Positions 31,543 through 41,983 of a stretch of DNA of 64,000 nt are shown piece by piece. A program made the translations under genes and the position numbers. Position 1 is the stretch's first letter; each line of letters opens with the position of its first letter. Source of the DNA: Noviherbaspirillum sp. Root189 (lineage in GTDB: Bacteria > Pseudomonadota > Gammaproteobacteria > Burkholderiales > Burkholderiaceae_D); NCBI RefSeq assembly GCF_001428545.1, contig NZ_LMHZ01000013.1, positions 144,518 through 208,517 of the forward strand, written 5' to 3'. The notes beneath the pieces are model-generated. The model was not told the DNA's origin, ran no database searches, and was given only the letters and a program-made list of their open reading frames with translations.

Positions 31543-31992
31543 ATGATTAAAACAATGATGCGCTTCGGCATGGCTGTTGCAGTCCTCGCGGCATCCGCCG
31601 CCTGGGCGCAGGATGTATCGCCGGTAGGTTTGTGGAAAACCATCGATGATGAAACCGGCAAGCCGAAATCGCTGGTGCGGATTACCGACAACGGTGGCGA
31701 ACTGCGCGGCAAGATCGAAAAGCTGTATCGCGATACCGGAGAAGATCAGAACCCCAAATGCGACAAATGCGAGGACGCTCGCAAGGACCAGCCCATCGTC
31801 GGTATGACCATCATTACCGGCATGAAGAAGGATGGCAACGAATACAACGGCGGCCAGATTCTTGATCCGGCCAGCGGCAAGGTCTACAAGAGCAAGATGT
31901 CACTGAATGACGGCGGCAAGAAACTCGATGTGCGCGGGTATATCGGCGTGCCGATGCTGGGCAGGACACAGACTTGGGTGCGTGCTGAATAA
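31543..31992 (+). CDS. DUF2147 exported protein
   Basis: A 149-aa protein with a signal peptide (hydrophobic stretch then AAWAQD, cleavage near residue 23) and a DUF2147 core starting PVGLWKTIDDETGKPKS. It ends in a beta-rich region, RGYIGVPMLGRTQTWVR. A CDKC pair lies in the middle. It is probably periplasmic, and function is unknown. A terminator follows. Confidence 0.88.
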   Translation: MIKTMMRFGMAVAVLAASAAWAQDVSPVGLWKTIDDETGKPKSLVRITDNGGELRGKIEKLYRDTGEDQNPKCDKCEDARKDQPIVGMTIITGMKKDGNEYNGGQILDPASGKVYKSKMSLNDGGKKLDVRGYIGVPMLGRTQTWVRAE

Positions 31993-32011
31993 GCACACCA
32001 CTCATAAAACA

Positions 32012-32049
32012 AAAATGGCGCCTTCTTCGCAGTAAGGCGCCATTTTTTT
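32012..32049 (+). terminator. Rho-independent terminator after the DUF2147 gene
   Basis: Stem AAAATGGCGCCTT / AAGGCGCCATTTT with a nine-base loop and a run of seven T's. The A-run on the left side makes it usable from the other strand as well. Confidence 0.88.
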
Positions 32050-32130
32050 AAGCAATCCACCGACACGCAATGTCTACGGCATGCCGCTCAGTGGGTACAA
32101 GCTTCAGCTATGCAAACAAGCAGCCATCCA

Positions 32131-32961
32131 TCACACAAATGACACCGTCAATCCCGGCAAACTCACACCCGAAAAGGCTGACGTCCAGGTTTCCCCCGGC
32201 TTGATTGGACACACATCTGTCCAGGTACCGGTCGTAATGATTTCCCCTTCGGTCAAGCCCGCAAACTGCGGCTGCTCCTTCAGCAGCTGGTGCAGATGCC
32301 AGAGTGCGTGCAGCGGGCTGCCCAACACATCGCTGCCAAATCCCGCGGAACGCAGTTCATCTCCGCATGACAGCGACAGGCTGGCATTGGCCAGTACCAG
32401 AGCCAGATTGCGCCGGCTGGCGGCCGACAGCATCTTCGGTTCGCCAACGATCAAGGATCCGTGCAGACCAAACGCGGCGATCGAGTCAGCGAGTTCAAAT
32501 TTCCAGTCGGGAAAAGGACAGGTCACGATCTCGAAGGCGTGTGCCATCCATTCAACACATTCCGCCAGCTCTTCCATGGTCGCCTCCGGATCGGGCGTCC
32601 TACCCAGCTTGAGCACCAGTTCCGGGCCGATACGCGGCTGCATGGCGCCACGCAGGCACTGCAAGCCGCGATTATTTTCCGTGTAACGGACCGTGGCATC
32701 AAAGACCGGCGTCCAGATGGGCGCGCTGATCGGCTCGCGTTCGCCGTATTTCGACCAGATCTTGCGGTTGGTGAAACCGATTTTGCGCCCGATGGGCGTT
32801 TCACCCTGGGCAATACGAATGTCCATGGTGCAGCGGACGATGTCGTAGCTGTCTGCAATGGAAAGAGGCGATTCGGCGGACAACGGAGGCATTAGCTGCG
32901 CCTGCGCCCGCGCATCGAGAAGTTGATGCGCATAGCGGTTGGCTTGCGTGGACATGAGCAT
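32131..32961 (-). CDS. 2-keto-4-pentenoate hydratase/FAH-family protein
   Basis: A 276-aa protein of the fumarylacetoacetate hydrolase superfamily, hydratase branch (MhpD/HpaH-like). Seen are RKIGFTN near residue 65, a metal-site region with IGPELVLKLG, and GEIITTGTWTD near the C-terminus. These enzymes act on 2-keto-4-enoates from aromatic ring cleavage. No other pathway gene is adjacent, so the substrate is unknown. Start is the ATG at 32961 or 32955. The 354 bp upstream (32962-33315) holds a GACAACC-TAAT-GGTTGTC inverted repeat at 33183-33200 and nothing else I can name. Confidence 0.82.
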   Translation of the reverse strand: MLMSTQANRYAHQLLDARAQAQLMPPLSAESPLSIADSYDIVRCTMDIRIAQGETPIGRKIGFTNRKIWSKYGEREPISAPIWTPVFDATVRYTENNRGLQCLRGAMQPRIGPELVLKLGRTPDPEATMEELAECVEWMAHAFEIVTCPFPDWKFELADSIAAFGLHGSLIVGEPKMLSAASRRNLALVLANASLSLSCGDELRSAGFGSDVLGSPLHALWHLHQLLKEQPQFAGLTEGEIITTGTWTDVCPIKPGETWTSAFSGVSLPGLTVSFV

Positions 32962-33315
32962 GGTGGAACTCGATCGGGGATGGAGAACGGGTTGAACGCC
33001 GCATCCTGCAGCAGGGTTGATACAGATGAACGCAAAGGTATCAATATTGCTGCGGAACGCGTTTTTCTTAAACAAAATAATGCGAAAAAAGTGCGACCGT
33101 GCTTTAACAGGCCATTATAAATTGATCTTTGTTGATTCCTTAAGAAGCATTATCGATACCGTATTTCTACGGATGACGAAATGACAACCTAATGGTTGTC
33201 GCGTTGATCAGACTACCTACTTTGCTGAAGGTTGCAGTCCAGCCGCCTGTGCCAGTACCAGTGCGTTGAAACGCGGTCGGCATGCCGAAGCGACCGGCCA
33301 ACGGGCATTCAGGCA

Positions 33316-34380
33316 TTAACCCGGCCCTTGGTTCCAGAGATCGCCGGTCGGACTTGTGCGCGGCGCCGTCACGCCGAAATGGGTATACGCGGCTGGCGTG
33401 GCAATCCGTCCGCGTGGCGTACGTTGCAGGAAGCCTTGCTGAATCAGGTAAGGCTCCAGCACATCCTCGATGGTGTCACGTTCTTCGCCGATCGCAGCAG
33501 CAAGGTTATCCAGTCCGACCGGACCACCGTTGAATTTGAACAATACCGCTTCCAGCAGCTTGCGGTCCATGATATCGAAACCGACCGGGTCGACATCCAG
33601 CATCTGCAGGGCCGCGTCGGCCATGGGCCGGGTGATTTCGCCATTGCCCTTGACTTCCGCATAGTCGCGCACACGCCGCAGCAACCGATTGGCGATACGC
33701 GGCGTGCCACGGCTGCGCTTGGCAATTTCCAGCGCCCCATCGGGCACGATCGCTGCGTTCAACAACGATGCGCTGCGTGTCACGATCCTGGCCAGCTCTT
33801 CGGGCGTGTAAAACTCGAGTCGGGCCACAATGCCGAAGCGATCACGCAGCGGATTGGTCAGCATGCCGGCACGCGTTGTCGCGCCGACCAAGGTAAAAGG
33901 TTGCAGGTCCAGACGCACGGAGCGTGCGGCCGGCCCTTCGCCGATCATGATGTCGATCTGGTAATCCTCGAGCGCCGGGTACAGGATTTCCTCGACGACA
34001 GGAGAGAGTCGGTGGATTTCGTCGATGAACAGCACGTCGTTCGGCTCAAGATTGGTCAGCAAGGCAGCGAGATCCCCTGCCCGCTCCAGCACCGGGCCGG
34101 AAGTCTGGCGCAGGTTGACGCCCATTTCGCGCGCGATGATGTGTGCCAGCGTGGTCTTGCCCAAACCCGGTGGACCGAACAGCAAGGTATGGTCGAGCGC
34201 TTCACGACGCTGGCGTGCAGCGGTGATGAAGATATCGAGCTGGGCATGGATTTTTTCCTGTCCGACATATTCATCGAGTTGCTTGGGACGCAGCGCGCGT
34301 TCGATCGCTTCTTCGTTGGAAGAAGCCGGCGTAGCGGAAATAATCCGCTGTTCGCTAAAGTCATCGGTTTGAATACTCAT
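33316..34380 (-). CDS. ruvB: Holliday junction branch-migration ATPase RuvB
   Basis: A 354-aa AAA+ motor that drives branch migration with RuvA. Walker [10 protein letters not shown], Walker B FIDEIHRL and sensor/arginine-finger segments ([18 protein letters not shown]) are present. It sits 45 bp downstream of ruvA in the same direction. Confidence 0.97.
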   Translation of the reverse strand: MSIQTDDFSEQRIISATPASSNEEAIERALRPKQLDEYVGQEKIHAQLDIFITAARQRREALDHTLLFGPPGLGKTTLAHIIAREMGVNLRQTSGPVLERAGDLAALLTNLEPNDVLFIDEIHRLSPVVEEILYPALEDYQIDIMIGEGPAARSVRLDLQPFTLVGATTRAGMLTNPLRDRFGIVARLEFYTPEELARIVTRSASLLNAAIVPDGALEIAKRSRGTPRIANRLLRRVRDYAEVKGNGEITRPMADAALQMLDVDPVGFDIMDRKLLEAVLFKFNGGPVGLDNLAAAIGEERDTIEDVLEPYLIQQGFLQRTPRGRIATPAAYTHFGVTAPRTSPTGDLWNQGPG

Positions 34381-34425
34381 CTTGAGCCTGTCGTCTTCGG
34401 TCAGTCTTCAATCGTCGGTAGGGCG

Positions 34426-35004
34426 TTATCCCTTTGACAGTGCCTTCAGCGCAAGCTTGATGCCTTCCGAGACGCCCGTGCCGGCAGGGACCTGCTTCAT
34501 GGCGAGCGCCGCTTCCTTGTCGGAATAACCCAGCGCGACCAGCGCATTGAGAATGTCCGAGGTGGCGTCGCTGTGCAATGCGCCGCCGGGGGTGCCGAGG
34601 TCTGCGCCAAGCTTGCCTTTCAGTTCCAGCAGCAGGCGCTCGGCGGTCTTCTTGCCGATACCAGGGATCCTGGTGAGGCGCCCGGCTTCCTGCAGCGTGA
34701 TGGCCTGGGACAAATCACCGACCGACATCCCGGAAAGGATGGACAATGCAGTCCGTGCACCAACACCGGAAATCTTGATCAGTTGCTTGAAGACATTGCG
34801 CTCTTCGACACTGCCGAAGCCATACAACAGATGGGCGTCTTCACGCACTGCCATATGGGTCAGCAACACTACTTTTTCACCCATTGCGGGCAGGTTATAA
34901 AACGTACTCATAGGTACATCGACTTCATAGCCGACGCCATTGCAATCAATCAGCAATTGAGGCGGATTTTTCTCAAGCAGGGTTCCGGAGAGGCGACCTA
35001 TCAT
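34426..35004 (-). CDS. ruvA: Holliday junction DNA helicase subunit RuvA
   Basis: A 192-aa protein with the N-terminal OB-fold ([13 protein letters not shown]), the helix-hairpin-helix region ([15 protein letters not shown] and [13 protein letters not shown]) and a short C-terminal RuvB-binding domain ([15 protein letters not shown]). It recognises the four-way junction and recruits RuvB. Confidence 0.96.
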   Translation of the reverse strand: MIGRLSGTLLEKNPPQLLIDCNGVGYEVDVPMSTFYNLPAMGEKVVLLTHMAVREDAHLLYGFGSVEERNVFKQLIKISGVGARTALSILSGMSVGDLSQAITLQEAGRLTRIPGIGKKTAERLLLELKGKLGADLGTPGGALHSDATSDILNALVALGYSDKEAALAMKQVPAGTGVSEGIKLALKALSKG

Positions 35005-35119
35005 GGTAACGATTCGAAATAATAGTCACTTGCATCATACAGGACATTCGCTTCTCAAACCCAATAACGGCAAGGGATTTCCCCTTGTCAGGCAGCGCTC
35101 CGGATAAGGATTTTTTCTG

Positions 35120-35686
35120 ATGAACGAGGCTCCAATACAGCGGGCGCACGACGTGATCGATGTCGAGTTCACGCCGCGCGATGCATCCGGGCAGGTTCGC
35201 CTGCAACCACCTTTGAAGCGGCGAATGTTCCTGCAACTCCAACGCATTCTGCGCAGCAATGTACTGCGCCATCCTCTTTACTGGACCGGCACACTGCTCG
35301 GCATGGCATGGGCTTCGCCGCTGACCGCAGTCGGCCTGGCCATGGCCGTGCCGATTATTGTCTTCCGCGGCCACGGACAACTGGTGCGCGGACATACGGT
35401 GGCACTGCTGGTGCGCGGTAAGCTTGCTGATTTGCTATTGCGCCGTCATCCCTTTGGCGCAATGAATGCGATGGCGATCGGTCATATCGTCATTGCGTCG
35501 AGTGACGGCTTATCTTCACGCGTGCTGATTCACGAACTTGCCCATGTAAGACAGGCTGCAAGGTGGGGACCGCTATTTCCGTTTGCATACCTGGCGTCCA
35601 GTGCATGGGCAGCCTTGCGCGGCAAGGACGCGTATTGGCACAACCGTTTTGAAGTCGCCGCGCGCCGCGCGGAAAAACACTTTTAG
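35120..35686 (+). CDS. Small membrane-associated HExxH putative metallopeptidase
   Basis: A 188-aa protein with one or two hydrophobic helices at about 54-83 followed by a domain containing HELAH at 138-142, a zincin motif; Glu178 or Glu185 could be a third ligand. The [10 protein letters not shown] context is like the DUF4157/zincin cores I know, but I recognise no named family. It is inserted on the opposite strand between ruvA and ruvC, and its end overlaps the ruvC end by four bases. AAGGA precedes the ATG. Function unknown. Confidence 0.7.
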   Translation: MNEAPIQRAHDVIDVEFTPRDASGQVRLQPPLKRRMFLQLQRILRSNVLRHPLYWTGTLLGMAWASPLTAVGLAMAVPIIVFRGHGQLVRGHTVALLVRGKLADLLLRRHPFGAMNAMAIGHIVIASSDGLSSRVLIHELAHVRQAARWGPLFPFAYLASSAWAALRGKDAYWHNRFEVAARRAEKHF

Positions 35687-36225
35687 CCGATCAGGCGACC
35701 GCGCCGCACACGCAGGCCTTTCTTTGCCAAGGCGGGTGCCAGTCCACCCAAGGTGGACAGGACATCGCCGCTATGCGCATGACAAATGGCAACACCGAGT
35801 GCGTCGGCAGCATCCGTGCTGGGCATGCCAGACAGGAACAGCAGGCGCTGAACCATGTCCTGCACCTGCTGCTTTTGCGCCTTGCCGTGACCCACCACCG
35901 CTTGCTTGATTTGCAGCGCCGTGTATTCGGCCACCGCTAGGTCGGCGTTGACCAGCGCACAGATTGCCGCACCCCGCGCCTGTCCGAGCAGCAGCGTGGA
36001 TTGCGGGTTGACGTTGACGAAGACTTTTTCAATCGCCGCGCAATCCGGCGAATAGGTGCGGATGATTTCAGAGACCCCGGCAAGAATGGTTTTCAGGCGT
36101 TGCGGCAGATCGGCGTCCGGGGTTTTGATCGTTCCGGAGGCGACGTAGCTGAGTTTGTTGCCCTGCTTGTCGATGACGCCAAAGCCTGTCGTGCGCAAGC
36201 CCGGGTCGATGCCGAGGATTTTCAT
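35683..36225 (-). CDS. ruvC: Holliday junction resolvase RuvC
   Basis: A 180-aa endonuclease that resolves RuvAB-bound junctions. The start [16 protein letters not shown] carries the first catalytic Asp (residue 7); the others are the Glu in AAIEKVF and the C-terminal [12 protein letters not shown] acidic pair. I use the ATG at 36225; an upstream start would add a non-family extension. Confidence 0.96.
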   Translation of the reverse strand: MKILGIDPGLRTTGFGVIDKQGNKLSYVASGTIKTPDADLPQRLKTILAGVSEIIRTYSPDCAAIEKVFVNVNPQSTLLLGQARGAAICALVNADLAVAEYTALQIKQAVVGHGKAQKQQVQDMVQRLLFLSGMPSTDAADALGVAICHAHSGDVLSTLGGLAPALAKKGLRVRRGRLIG

Positions 36226-36436
36226 TGGACGAACTCCTGGCGTTGAATACATGCGGGACGGTGACGGCAAACGGGCATACGGAGTGTCATTTCATCAAGG
36301 CGCCGCGGTGGGATGAGGGGTATATCTTCAGGTGTATCCGCGGGTCATCATTGATTCTAGCGAATCAACTCGTCATGCACCAATTGAAATCGTCACCTGC
36401 GGGCATAGTTGACGCGCCATGGCGTCGTAGTCTCAT

Positions 36437-37321
36437 TCAATGCTTGCCGAAATCGTAATTCGCCGCCCACTGGTGAAACGCGTCGCCGACTTCGGGATGG
36501 CGTTGACCGAATACCATGCTGGCCTGAAGATAGCCGAGCTTGGACCCGCAGTCATAGCGTGTACCTTGATACCGGCATGCCAGTACCTGTTCTTCTTTTA
36601 ACAGCATCGAAATGCCATCAGTCAGCTGGATTTCCCCACCGGCGCCCTGCCCGACCTGTTCAAGATGCGCAAAGATGCGCGGGGAAAGAATATAGCGGCC
36701 AACGACGGCCAGCGTAGATGGCGCTTGATCGGGCGCCGGCTTTTCCACGATGTCGGTCACGTGTTCAAGTTGTTCCGACAGCGGCTGGGTACGGACGATA
36801 CCGTAGCTTCCGGTGTCGGCACGAGGTACGTCCTGTACGCCGAGTACCGAAGCTTGATGCTGCGCGAAGACATCTACCATCTGCTTCATCACCGGAGTCG
36901 GACCGTCGAGCAAATCATCGGCCAGCAGCACGGCAAACGGTTCATCGCCGACGACCTGTTTCGCACACAGTACCGCATGGCCGAGGCCGAGCGCCTCCGC
37001 TTGCCGGATGTACACATAGTTCACGTTGGGAGGCAGCATGTTGCGCACCATCTCGAGCGTTTCCGCCTTGTTGCGCGCGATAAGCTCATTTTCCAGTTCA
37101 TAGGCCTTGTCGAAATGATCCTCGATGGCACGTTTGCCGCGACCGGTAACGAAGATCATCTCGGTGATGCCGGCCGCCGCGGCCTCCTCCACCGCATACT
37201 GGATCAGCGGTTTGTCCACGACCGGGAGCATTTCCTTTGGACTGGCCTTGGTGGCCGGCAGGAAACGTGTGCCCAGGCCGGCTACTGGAAAGACGGCCTT
37301 GCGGATGATTTTTTTTGACAT
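36437..37321 (-). CDS. galU: UTP-glucose-1-phosphate uridylyltransferase
   Basis: A 294-aa nucleotidyltransferase making UDP-glucose for envelope polysaccharides and trehalose. [19 protein letters not shown] (nucleotide binding), [10 protein letters not shown] and EKPAPD are intact. It lies between purH and ruvC, an insertion into an otherwise familiar dusB-fis-purH-ruv order. Confidence 0.95.
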   Translation of the reverse strand: MSKKIIRKAVFPVAGLGTRFLPATKASPKEMLPVVDKPLIQYAVEEAAAAGITEMIFVTGRGKRAIEDHFDKAYELENELIARNKAETLEMVRNMLPPNVNYVYIRQAEALGLGHAVLCAKQVVGDEPFAVLLADDLLDGPTPVMKQMVDVFAQHQASVLGVQDVPRADTGSYGIVRTQPLSEQLEHVTDIVEKPAPDQAPSTLAVVGRYILSPRIFAHLEQVGQGAGGEIQLTDGISMLLKEEQVLACRYQGTRYDCGSKLGYLQASMVFGQRHPEVGDAFHQWAANYDFGKH

Positions 37322-37421
37322 GAAGCGCTACCAATTCATCAACTTATACAGCTGACCATGCTGTTGATTGCATCGCAGCAAAGGCACCAACCAATGTTTG
37401 ATGTTTGGCGCCCTTGCGACG

Positions 37422-37437
37422 ATCACTGATCAGTGAT
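37422..37437. repeat. Perfect 16-bp palindrome at the end of purH
   Basis: ATCACTGATCAGTGAT, directly followed by another CAGTGA; its last base is the first base of the purH stop codon region. There is no T-tract, so it is not a standard terminator. Function unknown. Confidence 0.5.
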
Positions 37438-39002
37438 CAGTGACGGAAATGACGTGTGCCGGTGAACAGCATCACGACGCCACGCTCGTCGGCGGCATCG
37501 ATGACTTCCTGGTCGCGCATGGAACCGCCCGGATGGATCACGCAGGTCGCGCCTGCATCAACCACGACATCGAGACCATCACGGAACGGGAAGAATGCGT
37601 CGGACGCCACTGCGGTGCCGGTCAGCGACAGGCCTGCATTTTGCGCCTTGATCGAGGCGATGCGCGCGGAGTCGATGCGGCTCATCTGGCCAGCGCCGAC
37701 GCCCATGGTCATGCCATTGGCGCAGAACACGATTGCATTCGATTTGACGAACTTGGCCACTCGCCATGCAAACATCAGGTCCTGCATCTGCTGCGGTGTC
37801 GGCTGCTTCTTGGTCACGACCTTGAGCTCGGACACGGCGACATTCTTGGCATCCGGCGACTGCAGCAACAGGCCGCCGCCGACGCGCTTGAAATCATAAG
37901 CATTGACCGCATTGGCGAGCGGGATCTCGAGCAGGCGCACGTTTTGTTTTGCGGCGAATACCTGCTTTGCTTCGGTAGTGAATGCCGGTGCAATCAGGAC
38001 TTCCACGAACTGTTTGGCAACCGCTTCCGCTGCCTTGCCGTCGAGTTCACGGTTGAAGGCGATGATGCCGCCGAATGCGGAGGTCGGGTCGGTCTGCAAT
38101 GCCTTGCCATACGCTTCGAGCGGTGATGCGCCAACTGCCACACCACAGGGATTGGCGTGCTTGATGATGACGCAGGCAGTCTCTTCAAACGTCTTTACGC
38201 ATTCCCAGGCAGCGTCCGCATCGGCGATATTGTTGTAGGACAGTTCCTTGCCTTGCAACTGCTTGTAGTTGGCGAGCGAACCGGCGACCGGCGCCAGGTC
38301 GCGATAGAAAGCAGCCGACTGGTGCGGATTTTCGCCGTAGCGCATTTCCTGCACTTTTTCAAAGTGCAGGTTGAGCGTCTGCGGATAAGCACTACGCGTC
38401 GTGTGCTGCTTGTCTTCGCCGAGAGCGGTCAGGTAGTTGGTAATGGCGCCGTCGTACTGCGCAGTGTGCGCAAACACTTTTTTGGCCAGCGAGAACTTGG
38501 TGTCGTAGCTGACTTCGCCGTTATTGGCCTTCATTTCCTCAAGCACGCGGCCATAGTCGGCAGGATCGCAGACCACGACGACATCCTTGTGATTCTTGGC
38601 CGAGGAACGCAGCATGGTCGGGCCGCCGATGTCGATGTTTTCGATCGCATCTTCCAGCGTGCACTGGTCCTTGGCAACGGTCTGCTGGAACGGATACAGG
38701 TTCACGACCACCATGTCGATGGTCGGGATGCCGTGCTGTTCGAGCGCAGCCACATGCTCGGGGAAATCGCGGCGGGCGAGTATGCCGCCATGTACCTTGG
38801 GATGCAGGGTCTTCACACGACCATCAAGCATTTCCGGAAAGCCGGTGTAGTCGGCGACTTCGGTGACTTTCACGCCATTGTCGGCGAGCAGTTTTGCGGT
38901 GCCGCCGGTGGACAGGATGTTGACGCCCTGTGCGGCAAGCGCCTTGGCGAAGTCGAGTACGCCCGTCTTGTCGGAGACGGAAATCAGAGCTTGTTTGATC
39001 AT
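37437..39002 (-). CDS. purH: Bifunctional AICAR transformylase/IMP cyclohydrolase
   Basis: A 521-aa enzyme for the last two steps of IMP synthesis. The N-terminal IMPCH domain begins [18 protein letters not shown] and has STGGTAKLL; the C-terminal AICARFT domain has the catalytic KHANPCG and later [21 protein letters not shown]. Length is normal. It is the third gene after dusB and fis on this strand. Confidence 0.97.
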   Translation of the reverse strand: MIKQALISVSDKTGVLDFAKALAAQGVNILSTGGTAKLLADNGVKVTEVADYTGFPEMLDGRVKTLHPKVHGGILARRDFPEHVAALEQHGIPTIDMVVVNLYPFQQTVAKDQCTLEDAIENIDIGGPTMLRSSAKNHKDVVVVCDPADYGRVLEEMKANNGEVSYDTKFSLAKKVFAHTAQYDGAITNYLTALGEDKQHTTRSAYPQTLNLHFEKVQEMRYGENPHQSAAFYRDLAPVAGSLANYKQLQGKELSYNNIADADAAWECVKTFEETACVIIKHANPCGVAVGASPLEAYGKALQTDPTSAFGGIIAFNRELDGKAAEAVAKQFVEVLIAPAFTTEAKQVFAAKQNVRLLEIPLANAVNAYDFKRVGGGLLLQSPDAKNVAVSELKVVTKKQPTPQQMQDLMFAWRVAKFVKSNAIVFCANGMTMGVGAGQMSRIDSARIASIKAQNAGLSLTGTAVASDAFFPFRDGLDVVVDAGATCVIHPGGSMRDQEVIDAADERGVVMLFTGTRHFRH

Positions 39003-39176
39003 GATGGACTTGCAGTGAGTGATGGATAACGTAAACGGTAGTGGTGGAGCGCTGCCCGCCTCCCTTGCTGCCTTCAGCGCACCGGGAGTCAGGCAAGGCG
39101 CCCCGAAGGACCACCCCTTACGTTATGAATCACAGCAACCCGTGCGCGTCCTGCGTGTTACAGCGGTCCGTGCAGA

Positions 39177-39410
39177 TCACAGCAGACCGTGCTGTTGCAG
39201 CTTCTTGCGCAGCGTATTGCGGTTGATACCGAGCATGTCGGCGGCCAGGGATTGATTACCCTCGGCACGCTCCATCACGGCTTCCAGTATCGGCTTTTCC
39301 ACGGTAAAGACTACCATCTCATAGACATTCGACGGCTGCTGCTCGCCGAGATCCCTGAAGTACTTTTCAAGGCTTTTCTTGACGACGTCCTGGATATTGT
39401 CTTTGCTCAT
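39177..39410 (-). CDS. fis: DNA-binding protein Fis
   Basis: A 77-aa nucleoid protein of the Fis family. The C-terminal helix-turn-helix, GNQSLAADMLGINRNTLRKK, matches the family. Betaproteobacterial Fis lacks the longer N-terminal arm of E. coli. It lies about 30 bp downstream of dusB, the widely conserved arrangement. Confidence 0.95.
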   Translation of the reverse strand: MSKDNIQDVVKKSLEKYFRDLGEQQPSNVYEMVVFTVEKPILEAVMERAEGNQSLAADMLGINRNTLRKKLQQHGLL

Positions 39411-39440
39411 GGGAATCTGTCTTGGTATTTTTTATGTGGT

Positions 39441-40478
39441 TCAGGCAGCCAGCTTTTGCGCGGCGAGGCCGTATTGTAACCGGTCACCGTACGCCAATTG
39501 CGATTCAAAGAAACCGTCGACGGCTGCCAGTTGTTCGTCACAGCTTTCCATCCGGTTCATGCGCTGGCGAAATTCCTCGCCGCCCGGCAGGTCGCGCACA
39601 TACCAACCGATATGCTTGCGCGCGGTGCGCAGGCCCATGAAATCGCCATAGAACGCATAGTGCGCCCGCAGGTGTTCATTCATCAGCTGGCGTACTTCCG
39701 CTACCTGGGGTGCAGGAAGGTAAGTGCCGGTTTCCAGGTAGTGCACGATTTCACGGAAAATCCACGGACGCCCTTGTGCGGCGCGGCCGACCATCACCGC
39801 GTCGGCACCGGTCAGCGCCAGCACCTGCTTTGCCTTCTCCGGCGTGGTGATGTCGCCATTGGCCACAACCGGAATCGACACCGCGGCCTTGACCAGGGCA
39901 ATCGTGTCGTACTCCGCCTCGCCGTTATAACGGTCGGCCCGCGTACGCCCATGCAGGGTCAACATGGCAATGCCGGCAGCTTCCGCCATTCTGGCAATCG
40001 TCAGCGCATTCTTGTTTTGCCGGTCCCAGCCAGTGCGAAACTTCAGCGTCACCGGTACGTCGACCGCGCTGACCACCGCATCGAGGATTTCACCGACCAG
40101 CTTCTCGTTCTGCAGCAAAGCCGACCCGCACCAGCTGTTGCAGACCTTTTTCACCGGACAACCCATGTTGATATCAATGATCTGTGCGCCGCGTTCCACA
40201 TTGAACCTCGCACTGGCAACCAGCATGGCTGGGTCCGCGCCGGCAATCTGTACCGCCTTGGGTTCCATCTCGCCGTCATGGTTGATGCGACGCGACGTCT
40301 TCTCGCTTGCCCAAAGCCGCGGATCGGATGCTGCCATTTCCGATACGGCATACCCGGCGCCCAGCTGTTTGCATAACTGACGGAAAGGCCGGTCCGTCAC
40401 GCCGGCCATCGGAGCGACAAAAACGTTGTTACGGAGGAAATGGGGACCGATGTTCACGGATTGGGGTACGCAAGCCAA
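39441..40478 (-). CDS. dusB: tRNA-dihydrouridine synthase B
   Basis: A 345-aa FMN enzyme that reduces uridines in the tRNA D-loop. VFVAPMAGVTDRPFR at the start, NMGCPVKKVCNSWCGSAL with the catalytic Cys, the phosphate-binding VVANGDI and AVMVGRAAQG are all present. First gene of dusB-fis. Confidence 0.95.
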   Translation of the reverse strand: MACVPQSVNIGPHFLRNNVFVAPMAGVTDRPFRQLCKQLGAGYAVSEMAASDPRLWASEKTSRRINHDGEMEPKAVQIAGADPAMLVASARFNVERGAQIIDINMGCPVKKVCNSWCGSALLQNEKLVGEILDAVVSAVDVPVTLKFRTGWDRQNKNALTIARMAEAAGIAMLTLHGRTRADRYNGEAEYDTIALVKAAVSIPVVANGDITTPEKAKQVLALTGADAVMVGRAAQGRPWIFREIVHYLETGTYLPAPQVAEVRQLMNEHLRAHYAFYGDFMGLRTARKHIGWYVRDLPGGEEFRQRMNRMESCDEQLAAVDGFFESQLAYGDRLQYGLAAQKLAA

Positions 40479-40562
40479 ACCGCTATTTTAGCCGGTTCGG
40501 CCCGCCCATCAAATTAGTGAAATTGCGGCATTGCACTAATTTCCCATGGCGACCGGGTGACT

Positions 40563-41216
40563 TTAACGCGCGATTTCATCCAGCGCGCCGTTTTCCAGCA
40601 ACTCCAGATGAGCGACATCGCCCCAGTGTGACAGTCCGAGCGACCGTCCATCCCAGGTGAAACGATTGACGCTGGCATTGAAGATGTCAAAAGTACGCTC
40701 CTGGGCAAAGTCCATCCCGTGCGCAGCGCGATAGGCACATTCCAGCACGCCGCCATGCGCGACCAGTGCCAGCTTGCGGTACTTTCCGCTAGTGGCAATC
40801 CTGGAAATGGCCGTGATGGTACGTGTGGAAAACTCACGCATGGTTTCGGCGATATGCACGCCCGGCGGAAATCGTGCATCGATGTCCCGCGATTTCCACG
40901 CAGCATAGGCTTCCGGGTAGCGCTGACTGATTTCCGCATACAGCATGCCTTCGAATGCGCCATAGCAGCGTTCGCGCAGATCCGGCTCAATCTGTACAGT
41001 CATGCCACGCGGCCTGGCAATCGCCTCGGCGGTTTGCCGAGCGCGCATCAGGTCGCTGGAAAATATCGCATCAAACTCCTCGTCGGCCAAAGCCTTGCCA
41101 AGCGCCGCCGCCTGCCTCTGACCTTCCGTGTTCAGCGGAATATCGAGGTGGCCTTGCAAGCGCTTGATGGCATTCCACGCGGTTTCGCCATGGCGGATCA
41201 GCAGAATTTCTGTCAC
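40563..41216 (-). CDS. Histidine phosphatase (phosphoglycerate-mutase-like) family protein
   Basis: A 217-aa protein with the RHGE catalytic motif at residues 8-11, SSDLMRARQTAEAIA, and the second histidine in VAHGGVLE. These residues fit a cofactor-independent-of-metal phosphatase of the histidine phosphatase superfamily. Whether the substrate is a sugar phosphate, phosphoserine or a cobalamin intermediate is not decided by the sequence. Confidence 0.9.
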   Translation of the reverse strand: MTEILLIRHGETAWNAIKRLQGHLDIPLNTEGQRQAAALGKALADEEFDAIFSSDLMRARQTAEAIARPRGMTVQIEPDLRERCYGAFEGMLYAEISQRYPEAYAAWKSRDIDARFPPGVHIAETMREFSTRTITAISRIATSGKYRKLALVAHGGVLECAYRAAHGMDFAQERTFDIFNASVNRFTWDGRSLGLSHWGDVAHLELLENGALDEIAR

Positions 41217-41241
41217 AGAATGAACCTTTGCTTTCTTTGCA

Positions 41242-41883
41242 TTATTGAGAAACCGCGACTTGCGGGTTCAATGTGTAAGTGCCGACGACCTTGGCTTCAC
41301 CCAGGATATGGCCGCGCATCGCGTCGCGCACCTGTTGCCCGGTAAATTTGCCATCGACGGGCAGCCGATCGACATCGAGCGCATACAGCGTAAAGACATA
41401 GTGGTGGACGATGGAATCGTTCCACGGCGGGCATGGGCCGTCATAGCCGTAGTAGTCGCCGGCCATGTCGGCATCGCCGGCAAACCAGCCGGTGTAGTCA
41501 TTGAGCCCATGGCGACCGGGACGTCCGCCACCGATGTCAGGGCCGGCTTTACCGCGTGGCGTGACTTCGCCGCTGTACTGGCCGGCGGCAATCGATGACA
41601 GAGACGGCGGCAGATCAATCAGTGTCCAATGGAAAAAATCGACCCGCGGCAGGTCGGCCGGGACGGTCTTGCCCTCTTGGTTCACATCATCGCCGCGCGA
41701 GGGCACATCGATATCGTGGCAGATCAGCGCCAGGGATTTGGTACCGGCAGGAACGTCACTCCAGGCCAAATGTGGATTCCGGTTGGAAGACAGGGCGACA
41801 TGCGCTGCCTTATCGATGACGCCAAACGCAAATTCGCCGGGAATCGGCTCGCCGTCCTTGAATGAATCGCTCCAGAGTTTCAT
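41242..41883 (-). CDS. YbhB/YbcL (PEBP-like) family protein
   Basis: A 213-aa protein of the phosphatidylethanolamine-binding protein family, starting MKLWSDSFKDGEPIP. The anion-pocket segments LALICHDIDVPS and DYYGYDGPCPPWNDSIVHHY are clear. No signal peptide is visible, so it is probably cytoplasmic. Bacterial function is poorly known. The start at 41883 is chosen over an upstream one on family length. Confidence 0.9.
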   Translation of the reverse strand: MKLWSDSFKDGEPIPGEFAFGVIDKAAHVALSSNRNPHLAWSDVPAGTKSLALICHDIDVPSRGDDVNQEGKTVPADLPRVDFFHWTLIDLPPSLSSIAAGQYSGEVTPRGKAGPDIGGGRPGRHGLNDYTGWFAGDADMAGDYYGYDGPCPPWNDSIVHHYVFTLYALDVDRLPVDGKFTGQQVRDAMRGHILGEAKVVGTYTLNPQVAVSQ

Positions 41884-41983
41884 CGTGATCTCCTGTATTT
41901 GGTGTGAATGCAGCAATTGAAGCTTGCAGGCAAGACTCTCGCACGAAGGACAAGTTGCGCCGCCGCGCAGTCCATATTGTCGT

